DNA from: Riptortus pedestris
Lineage: Eukaryota; Arthropoda; Insecta; Hemiptera; Alydidae
Length of the DNA: 64,000 nt
Direction of reading: 5' to 3'
Assembly (NCBI GenBank): GCA_019009955.1
Contig: CM032232.1
Coordinates: 143,677,501-143,741,500 of the forward strand
Below, in pieces: positions 1 to 10,869 of this stretch. Positions within the stretch are counted from its first letter, which is position 1, and every line of letters starts with the position of its first letter. A program made the translations under genes and the position numbers. Under the pieces are notes generated by a model. It did not search any database. It was not told the origin of the DNA and saw only the letters and a program-made list of their open reading frames with translations.

Positions 1-456
1 ATTTTTGTTTGATCGTTACCGAACTCGAAATTTAATCGTTTTATGTAAAAAGAAAGATCAAGTTCGTTAAAGGCTGAAATCGGACAAGTGGCAGGGGGGG
101 AGGGTTAAAGGGCGGATTTTTTAAAATTCAAAATATCTCCATTATTATGCGTCGGATCGAAAATTGTTAAAATTAAATTTACTATAAATATTGTTCTATA
201 CATTTATTCTCTATCTTGAATATTAACCGAGATAGTTGCATTTGTATTGTATGTGTGCTCGGCAGAAGTCGGCCATATTCGGGACTTTCCATCGAAAGCT
301 AGTTCGGCCGTTTCCGTAACTGTCCGTCCCTCTGTTCGTCCCTCGTGAATTGGTTAGAGATTCTTTACTACTGCCGTTATTAGTAGGCAGATTTCTCTAT
401 TGTATAACTTCACGTGGGAAATCTGCTGTGTTTACGCAGCCCCTGCGTGACGGACT
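1..456 (-). mobile_element. HA element, partial (cut by window start)
   Basis: The window opens inside an HA copy in reverse orientation. It runs through the internal conserved block, the AAATATCTC-type motif and the Arg-box-like GCCGTTTCCGTAAC segment to the 5' terminus, read in reverse as GCAGCCCCTGCGTGACGGAC at about 436-455. The (TA)n tract and 3' hairpin would lie before base 1. It is non-coding. The copy is slightly diverged, for example CTGCTGTGTTTACG where most copies have CTGCTTAGTTTACG. Confidence 0.8.
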
Positions 457-539
457 TTTTCATTGATGACGTCAACAACTAAGATTTTTCGTCCTTTACT
501 CGAAAATGTGTATTTTTACCATTCTCCATATTTAACCGT

Positions 540-680
540 ACCGTGCGACTCTAAAGATTTGTATTTGTTATTGGCTGAAATCGGTTTGGAGGGGCGGAAT
601 TCGAAAAATCAAAATATGCCCGTTATTATGAGTTGGATATGAAAATTTTATAGAATTAATCTAACTAACAATTGAAGTTA
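540..680 (-). mobile_element. HA internal fragment, decayed
   Basis: A degenerate stretch retains the HA order TTGGCTGAAATCGG, GGAGGGGCGG and CGTTATTATGAGT before losing similarity. Both ends are missing. No coding potential is visible, and the following 680-1170 is AT-rich sequence in which I recognise nothing. Confidence 0.5.
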
Positions 681-1704
681 CATGCGTTTTTTCTATTTCA
701 TTTCCTTTTTATCTGTTGGCGTCCTTCTTACCTTCAATGGAAAATATTCCTTTTAACCTTGGAAATCAATCTTTCAACTTCGCTTTAATCAATATCAGCT
801 CTGAGTGGATGTTAAAGGACACTTGTTACTAATGAACTAGAAATCAGGAGTGAGGAAGCCAAGAGATCTTTAGATAAACAATCAGTTTCAAAGACAAATA
901 TAAACAATAAGACATGAACCTGACAGTTCAATCCAAGGGTCAATGAGTGTCTCCTGAGTCAACGTTTACTCACAAAATTAGCATTAGCAAACTCAGTTTG
1001 TCAAGGAACAATAACAATGAATTATTAATATCGAAATATTAATATAAGATAAAGACCAAAAGGAGTTTGCTTCCAGTAGTAAATCAAATAAATGAAACCA
1101 ATGAAATATGAATTTAATCTTGAGGGTTTTTTTGTGTGTTTTTTTTTACAATTTGGGGGTTCACTGAGAACTGGAAAACACCCGTCACGCAGGGGCTGCG
1201 TAAACTAAGCAGATTTCCCATGTTTGCATTTATCTCAAAAAATAAAAGTTCAATAAGAACAATATTTGGTATTTATTTTTGAAATAATGTGCTTCATAAT
1301 ATAACAGCTTATTGATAATATAAAATCAGTAGGAGGGGGTTGGGGGTTTACTGAAGGCCGAAAACTATAAATTGCTAGTATCTTGGTTAAAAATCAATAT
1401 ATTGAAACAATGCGTATAACACTATTTATATAACATTTGTAACAAGATTGGTTCTATACAAATTTTCGATCCGACGCATAACTGATAACTCATTATAACA
1501 GATATAATGAGAATTTTCCAAATTCTTTCTTTCCCCTCCTAAAAACCCCCCCACCAATGGTCGGAGGATTTCAGCCAGATCTTTCATTGACATAAAACGC
1601 TTATATATCGAGTTTCGTAACGATAAGACAAAAATTGCGGCCGCTAGAGTGGTAACAGACAAGTCTTTATATTTATATAGATAGATAGATAATATATGTA
1701 TATA

Positions 1705-2340
1705 CAATCAACCGCAAAAAAAAACCGGACACTTCATTTTTGTCGTATTAAAAGCTAATTTTCAGCAATTTTCTTTATGTGGGTATTCTAGTTATTACAG
1801 AGAATTTAAAGTCTTAGTCCATTGAACTAATCCCTTCAGGATTAGTAAACAATTAGATAAAACTCAGATTAGATTTATTTGTCGTGAAATTGATACTATT
1901 CTATAACTGTAAGTAGTTTTTCGCACATTTAAACATCTTTAAATATTAACCAAGCATTTATCCGTTTAATTTAATGTTTTATTTTTATTTCGGTCCAGAA
2001 TAATGGTGTCTTTCAAACTTTAGATGGAAGGCCGGAGTTTACGTTACATTGCCGAAACGCTTGGGGTAGCGAAGTCTACCATTCACTGTAATAAAAATGA
2101 AGAATAATTTTTTTTTTTTTTAAAATGTGTTAATTTTATCTTTTTATTTTTTTTTATTTTGTATTTTGTTGTAAATAATCAATAAAAAATTATTCCACTT
2201 TTGGCAGATTTTGTTTAAATAACCTATAGATTAACCCAATGTTTTTTAAATTAAAAAAGATTAATATACATATATATTAAGTATTTAACAAAATTATAAG
2301 ACTAAATCTAAGTGTCCGGTTTTTTTTTTGTGGTTGAGTG
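1705..2340. mobile_element. Tc1-like MITE (636 bp)
   Basis: The terminal inverted repeats are CAATCAACCGC at the left and, reversed, CACTCAACCAC at the right; each continues through an A-rich run to CCGGACACTT. A TA dinucleotide flanks both ends (1703-1704 and 2341-2342), the Tc1/mariner signature. The inside is AT-rich with one short relic of the transposase N-terminus. A related fragment lies at about 20085-20310. Confidence 0.8.
2024..2107 (+). pseudogene. Tc1-type transposase HTH remnant (27 aa)
   Basis: The frame contains GRSLRYIAETLGVAKSTIH, the classic first helix-turn-helix of Tc1-family transposases (S..IA..L.V..STI). It stops at TAA after NKNEE. The rest of the HTH, the DDE domain and the C-terminus are absent, so this is the residue of an internally deleted autonomous element. 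It has no function by itself. Confidence 0.7.
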
Positions 2341-2459
2341 TATGTTTATAGACATATACTCCTATACATATCAATTTTGAACGGACCTCATTTTCGCCAT
2401 CTCCTAGGTAGTGATTGATGGACATTTAAAGAAAAATTTCGAAAATCGCGTCATGAGTA

Positions 2460-3054
2460 TGTTACGGCCCATTTTTACCGTCGCTGAAGATGGGTGATTG
2501 AGATAGAAGATAGAGAAGAGATTGGTGTGCGGGGCAGGCTGCGCGAGAGCCGAAGACTAGAAGCGATCGCCGGGGACATTGTGAGGCAGGGCAAGGACAA
2601 GCAGCCGTCTACCTGGAGCTGATAGAGAGGGAGTTGTTGCTGCCGAAAAATGCTTTAGCGGAATTCCAGAGGGTTGTAATACCAGCTTGAAGAATAGCAG
2701 TTATCTCGTCGGACGAGAGGTACCAAAGTTATGTATATTGTGTATACACAATTAAAAAAGAAAATGCCTATTTATTTGTATTGATAAGTCCCCCGTGGGG
2801 AGTACTGTTTAATCCTTTATTTAGTTATTATTTTTTTTTATAGTTAAGATTAGAGATAAGTATAGTTGTTCTATTGTAAATAAACTGATTTGTTTGAAGA
2901 ATACTGGTTTCGTTGTTACCTTTCAGAACAAACAACGTGGCGCCCTTATTATTTTCATTTCTGCCTATTGATATGAGGCTAGTTAATGTAACTAATAAAC
3001 CCACACCCTTCTCCACTGAGCTTCGCAGTTTGGTTACCCAGTCTGTGAGTAACA
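2460..3054 (+). mobile_element. Solo LTR (Gypsy-like), 595 bp
   Basis: It begins TGTTACGGCC and ends GTGAGTAACA, so it has TG...CA ends with short TGTTAC/GTAACA inverted tips. The 4-bp duplication AGTA lies on both sides (2456-2459 and 3055-3058) and re-creates the intact HA sequence CATGAGTACGACC when the insert is removed. An AATAAA lies at about 2878 in plus orientation. No internal gag/pol is present. GTGGCGCCC near 2939 resembles a primer-binding site but lies inside the LTR. The family is inferred from TSD length and tips. Confidence 0.75.
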
Positions 3055-3104
3055 AGTACGACCTCAATAGCTGATTTCCCTTGAGGGAAATCTGCTGAAA
3101 TGTG

Positions 3105-4045
3105 TTAGTACAAGCCTAAATATTGTTTACAACCGACCGTTTTTGGTTTTTTTTTTCTTTTTTTTTTTTTGGTTTTTGTATTTTTTTTATTATGTAGGGA
3201 AACATTGCAAAAATGTTGTGTTCAATGACGTCATCATTGAGAATTTAAGTCATTGAGCTGAAAACGTTCATTTTCCATCTTCGTCCCATTTAGGAATAGC
3301 GTTTTACAAATTAATGCTAGTAGTCTTGCGTAATTTAAAAATTAACAAGGATAAGTAATTAAGTTATTTAGACAGCTTATAGAAATCAGATGGAAACTTT
3401 TAATAAAGCTAATAATAGAACTTTGATATTCAAAACAAAACGAAAAGGGGTATAATTCCATAACTTAATGAGCGAGAGAGATAATGTAACTGGAAATGAG
3501 GTCAGTAAATACGCCATATCTGATGAAACTCAATCAGTTAACATTCGAGACAAGTCTAAACTTAATCAACACACAGAAAACACAATTAAACTTTATAAAG
3601 AACATTAAAACTTGGAGCCAATTTTCATTTACAGAGATGAGCCCTGACATGCCGCCATTATGATAGTCAGTAGCTGAGAGCAAGTTATCAGACGTTTATA
3701 AAGTTTTATGCAATTACCGCAAGATGGCGATAAGTACTTGAGTCACTTCCAAAGCGGCCATCTTAATCCTTGCTTCTTTATCCTGATATCTAAATCTTCT
3801 GGAGGGTGGGGGAGGGAGGGGGAAAAAAGCGAAAATGATTGCGCCAGAGTTCTCAACAACTTTTCCAATGGAGTCTCGAGCACTTCCAGTCCGAATGTTT
3901 TATAAACTCCAATCTAACTAGGGGAAAAGGACTCGGCGTTTATTAGACCAGCAGTAAATCCTTGCAGACAAAAAAAAACAAGCAAGAATATTAATAAAAC
4001 GATGCAAGTCATAGAATTGTTCAATGCGCTAACGTTTTGAACGAA
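3105..4045. other. Unannotated AT-rich interval
   Basis: I see no gene or recognisable transposon here. The interval has T-rich runs near 3140-3190 and a purine-rich stretch at 3795-3830. The motif CAAGATGGCG at about 3720, repeated at about 5451, resembles a YY1-type site but has no gene beside it. Confidence 0.4.
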
Positions 4046-4052
4046 AGAAATA

Positions 4053-4678
4053 CCCGTCCCGCAGGGGCTGCGTACACTAAGCGGATTTCCCACGGAAACT
4101 TATACAATAGAGAAATCTCCATACAAGTGCCGAACAGTTACGGAAACGGCCGAACTTGCTTTCGGCGGGAACGATTAGAAGAGGACCATAGCTCGTCCGT
4201 TACACTTAATAAAAAGTCCGTCATGCATACGTGAAGTTTTACATTAGAGAAATCTGCCTAATAACAACTGTACTAGTAAGAAACCTCTAAACCTATTCAC
4301 GAGGAACGAATAGTTAAGGAAACGGCCGCCAGAGCTCTCGGCGGAAAGTCCGAACATAGCCGAATCCTGGCGACAACACACAGAATACAAATGCACATAT
4401 CTCGGTTAATATTCAAGATACAGAATAAATGTATAGAACAATATTTATAGTAAATTTAATTTGCAATAAGATTGGTTCTATACAATTTTTCGATCCGATG
4501 CATAATAACGGTGATATTTCGAATTTTTGAAAATCCCCCTCTCTATCTAAACCCCCTCTCCCATTGGTCCGATTTCAGCTGTTAACGAACTTGATCTTCC
4601 ATTTTACATGAAACGATTAAATACCGATTTTGGTGACTATTAAACAAAAATTGCGACCGCTAGAGTGTTAACAGACAA

Positions 4679-4752
<74 letters not shown>

Positions 4753-4881
4753 GAGTTAGATATAGATATATGTAGTTTTGAACGGACCTGGACCTCATTT
4801 TATTCATGTCCTGGGTAGGATCAATGGAGATTTGAAGTTATTTTCCACAATAGCTGATTTCCCTTAAAGCGAATCTGCTAA
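4053..4881 (+). mobile_element. HA element, full-length
   Basis: Both termini are present: CCCGTCCCGCAGGGGCTGCG at the start and TTTCCCTTAAAGCGAATCTGCTAA at 4859-4881. The central (TA)n is about 70 bp (4678-4745). The 5' part has two tandem variants of the GCCGAACT/GGCGGGA block at 4145-4375, so the interior is partly duplicated. It has no coding capacity. Confidence 0.85.
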
Positions 4882-4883
4882 AA

Positions 4884-4925
4884 CGTCCGTCGAGCAGGAG
4901 ATGCGTAAACTAAGCAGACCTCACC
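4884..4925 (+). mobile_element. HA 5' terminus fragment abutting previous HA
   Basis: Two bases after the end of the preceding copy a second HA start appears: GTCCGTCGAGCAGGAG, then GCGTAAACTAAGCAGA. It decays within 40 bp. The head-to-tail placement suggests a tandem insertion or a failed termination of the first copy. Confidence 0.6.
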
Positions 4926-5167
4926 AGCTGGTGTAGCAACTTTTAGTCCTATCCTAAGTCACGTTGTACTAACGAGACTTGGGATAGGACACTCACATTT
5001 AAACAATTCATACCACATGATGAGAACAGAAAGAGCTCTATACAGATCATGCCATGAACCATTAGCCATTAACACATACTGACTAACTGCAGGAACATTG
5101 AATACTTAGAGACTCTACATAACATATACGAACTTCTTACGGACAGAAGCCAAATATCGACTTAACA

Positions 5168-5188
5168 CTATGCGAGAGAGAGAGAGAG

Positions 5189-5227
<39 letters not shown>

Positions 5228-5265
5228 GAGAAGAGAGAGAGAAAGAGAGAGAGGGAGAGAGAGGG

Positions 5266-5312
<47 letters not shown>
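5168..5312. repeat. (GA)n microsatellite
   Basis: About 145 bp of GA with scattered interruptions. The open frames on both strands (Arg-Glu or Ser-Leu repeats) are produced by the dinucleotide and should not be called genes. Confidence 0.95.
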
Positions 5313-5315
<3 letters not shown>

Positions 5316-5454
5316 GGCGTTGAAAGCCGTGTTGCCGCTTTCCTCTCAAGATTTGTTTCCCGAGTAATATTTCCCGTTGCCGAGACCTTCATCCGTCTGT
5401 TTTCCGATAATGCCGCCGAGATGGGAGCACGAGGTTATTACACTTAGCCGCAAG

Positions 5455-5920
5455 ATGGCGTCCCCAACCAATCCATCTATCTGCAAACAATAATATTCCC
5501 TTTTCCACATTTATTCCCCCAAGCCCCCCAATACGCTTTTGTATTCGAGTATCTCTTCCATATTTATTATATATTACATTTATTCTACAATAACACAGTT
5601 GGGTTGAAATAATCCTTGAAATAGATGCTAGTTTTGCTTAATATAATAAGTAGGTACATTTTGGCAGATTTTCCTCAAAGGTAATCAAATGGTAAAAACT
5701 TCTTTCGAATATAGGATTTTTCGACTTAGACAACTGAAATTAAGAATCTCTTGGAGAATTAATTAATGGGTTTCTATATCCTTGGGGAAATAAAAACAAG
5801 ACAACTACTTCATTCTACCGGGCACCATCATCATTTCAGATATATGGAAAGCATATTCGATGATTAAGGATATGCCTGGTACGCCACTTACTCATTTCAC
5901 TGAAAATCATAGTAAACCTG
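5455..5920. other. Unannotated interval
   Basis: Mixed AT-rich sequence with a short pyrimidine patch near 5510-5530. I find no terminal repeat, exon or RNA signature. Confidence 0.4.
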
Positions 5921-5934
5921 GAGTTTTGAGATCG

Positions 5935-6118
5935 TTTAGTGACGAACGCATTAAGTAAAATCCTTAGTCCCACTCTGGCTCTAAAAGAGTAGAGAGCTGA
6001 AGATAACCCGTCCCAGTGAGTCTTAATTACAAAAAGTGGACGATAAAAATAACATGTTAATTTATTTAATAAACATAATAATAAATAACTCAATATCCTA
6101 GAAATGTTATTGTATATA
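5935..6118 (+). mobile_element. tRNA-derived SINE, 3' part, and flank (first tandem copy)
   Basis: It carries the SINE body GTGACGAACGCATTAA, CCTTAGTCCCACTCTGGCT, GATAACCCGTCCCA and AAGTGGACG, followed by an AATAATAAATA-type tail. The tRNA head (A and B boxes) is missing. The same unit recurs at 6462 as part of a tandem duplication that includes the adjoining LTR. Confidence 0.7.
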
Positions 6119-6119
6119 T

Positions 6120-7193
6120 ATTGTTACGTTCATTATTACAGTTCTTTTGGATTGCATAATTAAACAGACAACCTTTAGAGTTTTTATCAGTGTACAATTT
6201 ATTTGACAATGCACTACTCATTTGGTAAATTATTCTTAACTACTACTCACAGTATGCACTGATAACTTCACTTCTTAGTGCACGGTGGAATAAATCACGA
6301 TCACGGCACTGCACTGACCTTCACAAAGAACACGACACTGCACTGTATTTCACATAAAACACTGTATCGCTCTGAAACTGAAATGCACTGTTCACTAAAG
6401 CTGCACTGAAAGTACTGTTATTCACAAGAAGAGAACTGTTAATAAACTGGCTGCCGGGAGATCGACTATTGACGAACGCATAAAATAAAATCCTTAGTCC
6501 CACCCTGGCTAGAGAATGGTAGTAAGCTAAAGATAACCCGTCCGAGTGAATCTTAATTGCAAAAAGTGGACGTTAAAAATAACGTTTTAATTAATTTAGT
6601 AAAAATAATAATAAATAATTCAATATCCTATAAATGTTATTGTACACATACTGTTATATTTATTACAGAAATATTAAACGTTCATTATTACAATTCTTTT
6701 GGATTGCAAAAATTAAACAAACAAGCTTTAGAGTTTTTTTTCAGTGTACAATTTATTTAACAATGCAATACACATTTGGTAAATTATTCTTAACTACTAC
6801 TCACAGTTTTGCACCGATAACTTCAATTTTTAGTGCACAGTGCAATAACTCACGATCATTAGAATCACTGAAGTTCACAAAACATGGCACTGCACTAATC
6901 TTCCCATAAAACACTGTACCCACACTAAAATGCACTTTTCACTAAATCTGCACTGTTATTCTCTAGAAGAAAAATGAGAACATACTGATTGCCGGGAGAG
7001 CTGGGCTGATTTTATAGACGGGCGGTGAGACCAACGAAACAGGGCCCAGACTAGCCTAGATCGCAGACGGGTGACGCCAAGAACATTCTTGGCGCCAACT
7101 GTTCTTCCATCGGACGGTTCCTTTCACCAAGTTCGTACTTCTTAAATAAGTGATTAACCTTGTGTATTTTTCATGTACGCAGTTTTCAAAACA
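6120..7193 (-). mobile_element. LTR (solo, minus orientation), partly duplicated
   Basis: The plus-strand ends are TGTTACGTTC (6120) and TTTTCAAAACA (7193), with ATAT on each side, consistent with TG...CA termini and a 4-bp target duplication. In minus orientation a TATAAAA box lies at about 7010-7016, just upstream of GCCCAGCTCTCCCGGCAATC. The LTR 3' part (AGTTCTTTTGGATTGCA, then many GCACTG motifs) occurs twice, at 6140-6455 and 6690-6990, separated by a SINE. A second copy of this LTR lies at 15441-16004. Confidence 0.65.
6462..6640 (+). mobile_element. tRNA-derived SINE, 3' part (second tandem copy)
   Basis: This is the same segment as at 5935: GACGAACGCATAAAATAAA, CCCACCCTGGCTAG, GATAACCCGTCCGA, AAGTGGACG and an AATAATAATAAATA tail. 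It is followed by the same bases (CAATATCCTA) and then the LTR. The matched flanks show it duplicated with the LTR and was not inserted independently. Confidence 0.7.
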
Positions 7194-7256
7194 ATATTTA
7201 CGGACTTTTCTCTTTTCTTTTTATTTCAAATGTTTGAGTTCATAAGACTCTAACAC

Positions 7257-7697
7257 GTCCATTAACAGCTGAAATCGAAGCAGGAGGAGAGGGAATTTCG
7301 ATATAAAATATCAAAATATATTGGTTATTATACATCGGGTTGAAAAATTGTATAGAACCAACCTTTTTGCAAATTTAATTTCCTATTAATATTGTTATAT
7401 TCACATTTTTTATAGTGAATATTAATTGAAATATTTACACTTTTTATTTTCAGCCGAGACCCCCTCTCTCTCAATTTATCATATTAACAATAAACTGTTA
7501 TATCGTAAACACGTTATTGGAAGCTTCAATAACATGCAATTTTTTCATTGAACTGTAATTAAGAGGTACATACAACTACGTTTTATGATATCAGTTTACG
7601 TTATGAAAATGTTTATATTTATACCAGATTCCATGTTTTTATCCCCACGATATAAGAACTTGCTTAGCTTACGCAACTCCTGCTTGTCGGACTTTCA
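7257..7697 (-). mobile_element. HA element, long-form fragment, decayed
   Basis: It keeps AACAGCTGAAATCG, the AT-rich core and the long-form part CAGCCGAGACCCCCTC. It ends in a mutated 5' terminus, read in reverse as AACTTGCTTAGCTTACGC then TCGGACTTTC. Many substitutions make it one of the older copies here. Confidence 0.6.
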
Positions 7698-7731
7698 TTA
7701 TTTCAAAAAATCTAAATCAGGATGAATAAAA

Positions 7732-8390
7732 GTCCGTCACGCAGGGGCTGCGTAAACTAAGCAGATTTCCCACGTGAAGTTTTACAATAGAGAAATCTGC
7801 CCAATAACAGCTGTAGTAGGAAGGGATCTCTAAACCTATTCACGAGGGAGGAATAGTTCCAGAAACGGCCACCAGAGCTCTCGGCGGAAAGTCCGGAACA
7901 TGGAGTCCTGCCGATCACACACACAATACAAATGCAAATATCTCGGTTAATATTCAAGATACAGAATAAATGTATAGAACAATATTTATAGTAAATTTAA
8001 TTTACAATAAGATTGATTCTATACGATTTTTCGATCCGACGCATAATAACGGAGATATTTTGAATTTTCAAAAATCCCCCCCTCTAAACCCCCCCTCCCA
8101 CTGGTCCGATTTCAGCCATTAACGAACTTGATCTTCCTTTTTACATAAAACGATTAAATTCCGAGTTTGGTAACGATGAAACAAAAATTACGACCGCAGA
8201 GCGTTGTCTGTTAACTACATATATATACTACATATAACAACTATATATATATATATATTTATATAAGTTTGAACGGACCTCATTTTCGTCATCTCCTGGG
8301 TAGGATCGATGGACATTTGAAGAAATATTTCGAAACTCGCGTCATGAGTACGACCTCAATAGCTGATTACCCTTAAGGGAAATCTGCTAA
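7732..8390 (+). mobile_element. HA element, short form, complete (659 bp)
   Basis: This is a clean reference copy. From 5' to 3': GTCCGTCACGCAGGGGCTGC; GCAGATTTC...GAAATCTGC, which can form a stem-loop; the GTTCCAGAAACGGCC/GGCGG block; AAATATCTCGGTTA at about 7937, matched in reverse by TAACGGAGATATTT at about 8046; TCCGATTTCAGCC; (TA)n at about 8219-8265; TGAACGGACCTCATTTTCGT; and TTACCCTTAAGGGAAATCTGCTAA. No ORF is plausible. It must be mobilised in trans. Confidence 0.85.
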
Positions 8391-8399
8391 AAACGCCTT

Positions 8400-9150
8400 G
8401 TCCTCTAAAAGTACTTTAATATGCAGAGTGCACTTTCAGAGAGCAAACACCATCATCAGTGCCTGCTGCAGAAGCAAACTAGTCGTGCAACTCTTAGCCT
8501 AAACATTAAATGGTAATATACATTGATTTATAGATGCTTGTAGTACATATTTATTTCTTACGCCGACTGATTATCAATTGAAAGAAACTGTGACAAATTT
8601 ATTAATAAGTAAACAATTTACCTATATTTATAAGTAAACTAATCATTATAATTACCTATCATTATAAGTAAACATGTTATGCTTCTATCGTTCTAGTTTT
8701 CAGAGAATTGTGTCTATCTTGTTGGAAAATGGGATAATAACATCATTAGAAAATAGAGTTTAATTGGGTATATTTTAATCAGGATTTAATTCCAAAGATT
8801 CAATTAGAGTCCAATAGACCCGAAATAAAAAACTTTGAATTGAAAAGTTAACAAAGGATCCAGTATTGACCTTTAAAAATATCACAATTTTATAACAAAA
8901 GAAGGGAAATTCAGTGCAAAAAGAATATAATGAATAGAAGTTTAAAAAAATAAACGAGAAATAATATAAACTTTAGAAACAACCCAATTTTATTACTTTT
9001 ATTAGTAGGCGAGGGATAAATTAATTTATTATTTAATATTTAATTTCAATAAGATAAAATTAATTTGTTTACCTTACCATCTCGAATTCGAAATCTAAAG
9101 TTAGGCTATATAATACGTGCGCAGTTTTCTCTGCCGAAAGTTTTTGCAAT
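8400..9150. other. Unannotated AT-rich interval
   Basis: No coding exon, terminal repeat or RNA gene is recognisable. Short near-duplicate phrases such as ACCTATATTTATAAGTAAAC and ACCTATCATTATAAGTAAAC at 8620-8670 indicate minor local duplication. Confidence 0.4.
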
Positions 9151-9159
9151 AAATGCAGC

Positions 9160-9171
9160 GTGAACAGACAA

Positions 9172-9239
<68 letters not shown>

Positions 9240-9677
9240 CTGTTACCGCTCTACCAGTCGCAATTTTTGTATAAATCGTTACCAAACTCGATATTTAGTC
9301 TTTTTATGTAAAAAGAAAAATCGAGTTCGTTTACGGCTGAAATAGGAAAAGTGGAAAGGGGCAGGGGGTTTAGAGGGGAGGATTTTCGAAAATTCGAAAT
9401 ATCTCCGTTACTATACGTCGGATCGAAAAATCGTACAGATTCAATCTTATTGCAAATTAAATTTACTATAAATATTGTTATATACATTTATTCTCTATCT
9501 TGAATATTAACTGAGATATTTGCATTTTTATTAAATTGACGGCTAACGGACGAGAGTGACTTTCCTCACAAAGGCTCGTTCGGCCGTTTCCTTGATTGCT
9601 CGGCTCTCGTGAAATTTCTCTATTGTAAACCTTCACGTGGAAATCTGCTTAGTTTACGCAGCCCCTGCGTGACGGAC
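9160..9677 (-). mobile_element. HA 5' half beside a TG/TA tract
   Basis: A (TG)n(TA)n tract (9177-9235) is followed by TTTGTCTGTTACCGCTCTAC and the HA body in reverse, ending at GCGTGACGGAC (9677). The sequence AACAGACAAATATATG before the tract mirrors ATATATTTGTCTGTT after it, so the microsatellite lies in a short inverted repeat. The 3' hairpin half is absent. Confidence 0.7.
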
Positions 9678-9694
9678 TTTTTTTTTAATTTTAT

Positions 9695-9951
9695 TGAGAA
9701 CTATTTACTATATCTAGTACTGTAATTAATAATGAGTCAGAAAAATTATTACCTTTATCAATCAAATTTTAGTTGTCCAAAACCTTAAGACTGGGGTGGG
9801 GTCACCAGGACATATTTGCATTTATCTCGTATAATAAAGGTCTCTTGAAAACAATTGTTGGTATTTAAACTTCGAATAATGTGATTTATTATGTAGCAGA
9901 GTATTGTTTATGTAACATGAGTAGAAGTGGCTGCTTGCTGATGGCGATATA

Positions 9952-9996
<45 letters not shown>

Positions 9997-10057
9997 CAAA
10001 AATCGCGTCATGAGTACAACCTCAATAGCTAATTTCACTTAAGTAAAAACTGCTAAC
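9695..10057 (+). mobile_element. HA element, long-form internal and 3' fragment
   Basis: It starts in the long-form core (GAACTATTTACTATATCTAG), passes GTAGAAGTGGCTGCTTGCTG, a (TG)(TA) tract at 9950-9993 and CGCGTCATGAGTACAACCTC. It ends in a damaged hairpin, TTTCACTTAAGTAAAAACTGCTAA. The 5' terminus is missing. Confidence 0.65.
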
Positions 10058-10103
10058 AAACATCATTGTGTGCTCCGGTTCGAAGCGATCTTTGAGTTTT
10101 TTA

Positions 10104-10104
<1 letters not shown>

Positions 10105-10153
<49 letters not shown>

Positions 10154-10865
10154 ATCTATCTATCTATCTATATATTTGTCTGTTACCGCTCTAGCGGTCG
10201 CTATTTTTGTTTAATCGTTACCAAACTCCATATGTAGTAGTCTAAATAGACGAAATAACGAAATATCTCCGTTACTATAAGTCAGATCGCGTGTGTGTAA
10301 AAGTGTATAAATCAATCTTATTGAAAATTAAATGCACTGTAAATAATGTTAAATGCATTTATTCTTTATCTCGAATATTAACCGAGATATTTGCATTTTT
10401 CAGTTTTTAGCCTTCAGTAAACTCCCACTTCTAGTAGTGTTAAATAAACAATGCTCTGTTATATAATAAAAGATATTAATTGAAGCCTAAATACCAAATA
10501 TTGTTTTCATTCAATTTTTACTTTGTGAGATATATGCAAATACGTTCTTTTGAACCCCCCCCTTTTTTTGTTTTTGGATTACTAAAATTTGAGTATTGAG
10601 ATAAAACTGATTTTGATTCATTACAAATTACAGCACTAGTTTTAGTAAATTGTTTTCAGTAAAATTAATGTTATATTCAGATATATTTCATTAATTGTTT
10701 GTCTTTCCTGTCTATCTATGCAGGTTGGCTTGCCTGTTTGTTTACAATTCAGCCTTGTACATTTACTGAGCATTCACGGTAGTGTTACCTGTATGTATAT
10801 CTATCTATTGTAAACCTTCGCGTGGGAAATCTGCTTAGTTTACGCAGCCCCTGCGTGACGGACTT
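10105..10865 (-). mobile_element. HA element, long form, 5' portion
   Basis: A (TA)n(TATC)n tract (10105-10175) leads into TTTGTCTGTTACCGCTCTAG and, in reverse, the long-form interior with TTTTTAGCCTTCAGTAAACT and the C-run CCCCCCC at about 10555. It ends with GCGTGACGGAC (about 10864). Its 3' hairpin half is missing. Confidence 0.7.
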
Positions 10866-10869
10866 TTCC

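Larger units (their letters stand above)
1181..3097 (+). mobile_element. HA element, long form, with two nested insertions
   Basis: The copy starts at CCCGTCACGCAGGGGCTGCG (1181) and ends in the 3' hairpin TTCCCTTGAGGGAA followed by TCTGCTGAA (about 3097). Its TA-rich centre was entered by a Tc1-type MITE (1705-2340), and its 3' block, between CATGAGTA and CGACCTCAATAGC, by a solo LTR (2460-3054). Removing both leaves a contiguous long-form HA. The order of events is therefore HA first, MITE and LTR later. Confidence 0.8.

Noticed and set aside
2930..2950. GTGGCGCCC as a tRNA primer-binding site after an LTR
   Set aside because: The TG...CA ends and AGTA duplication place it inside the solo LTR, not after it.
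5137..5392. Ser-Leu and Arg-Glu open frames
   Set aside because: Caused by the (GA)n microsatellite.
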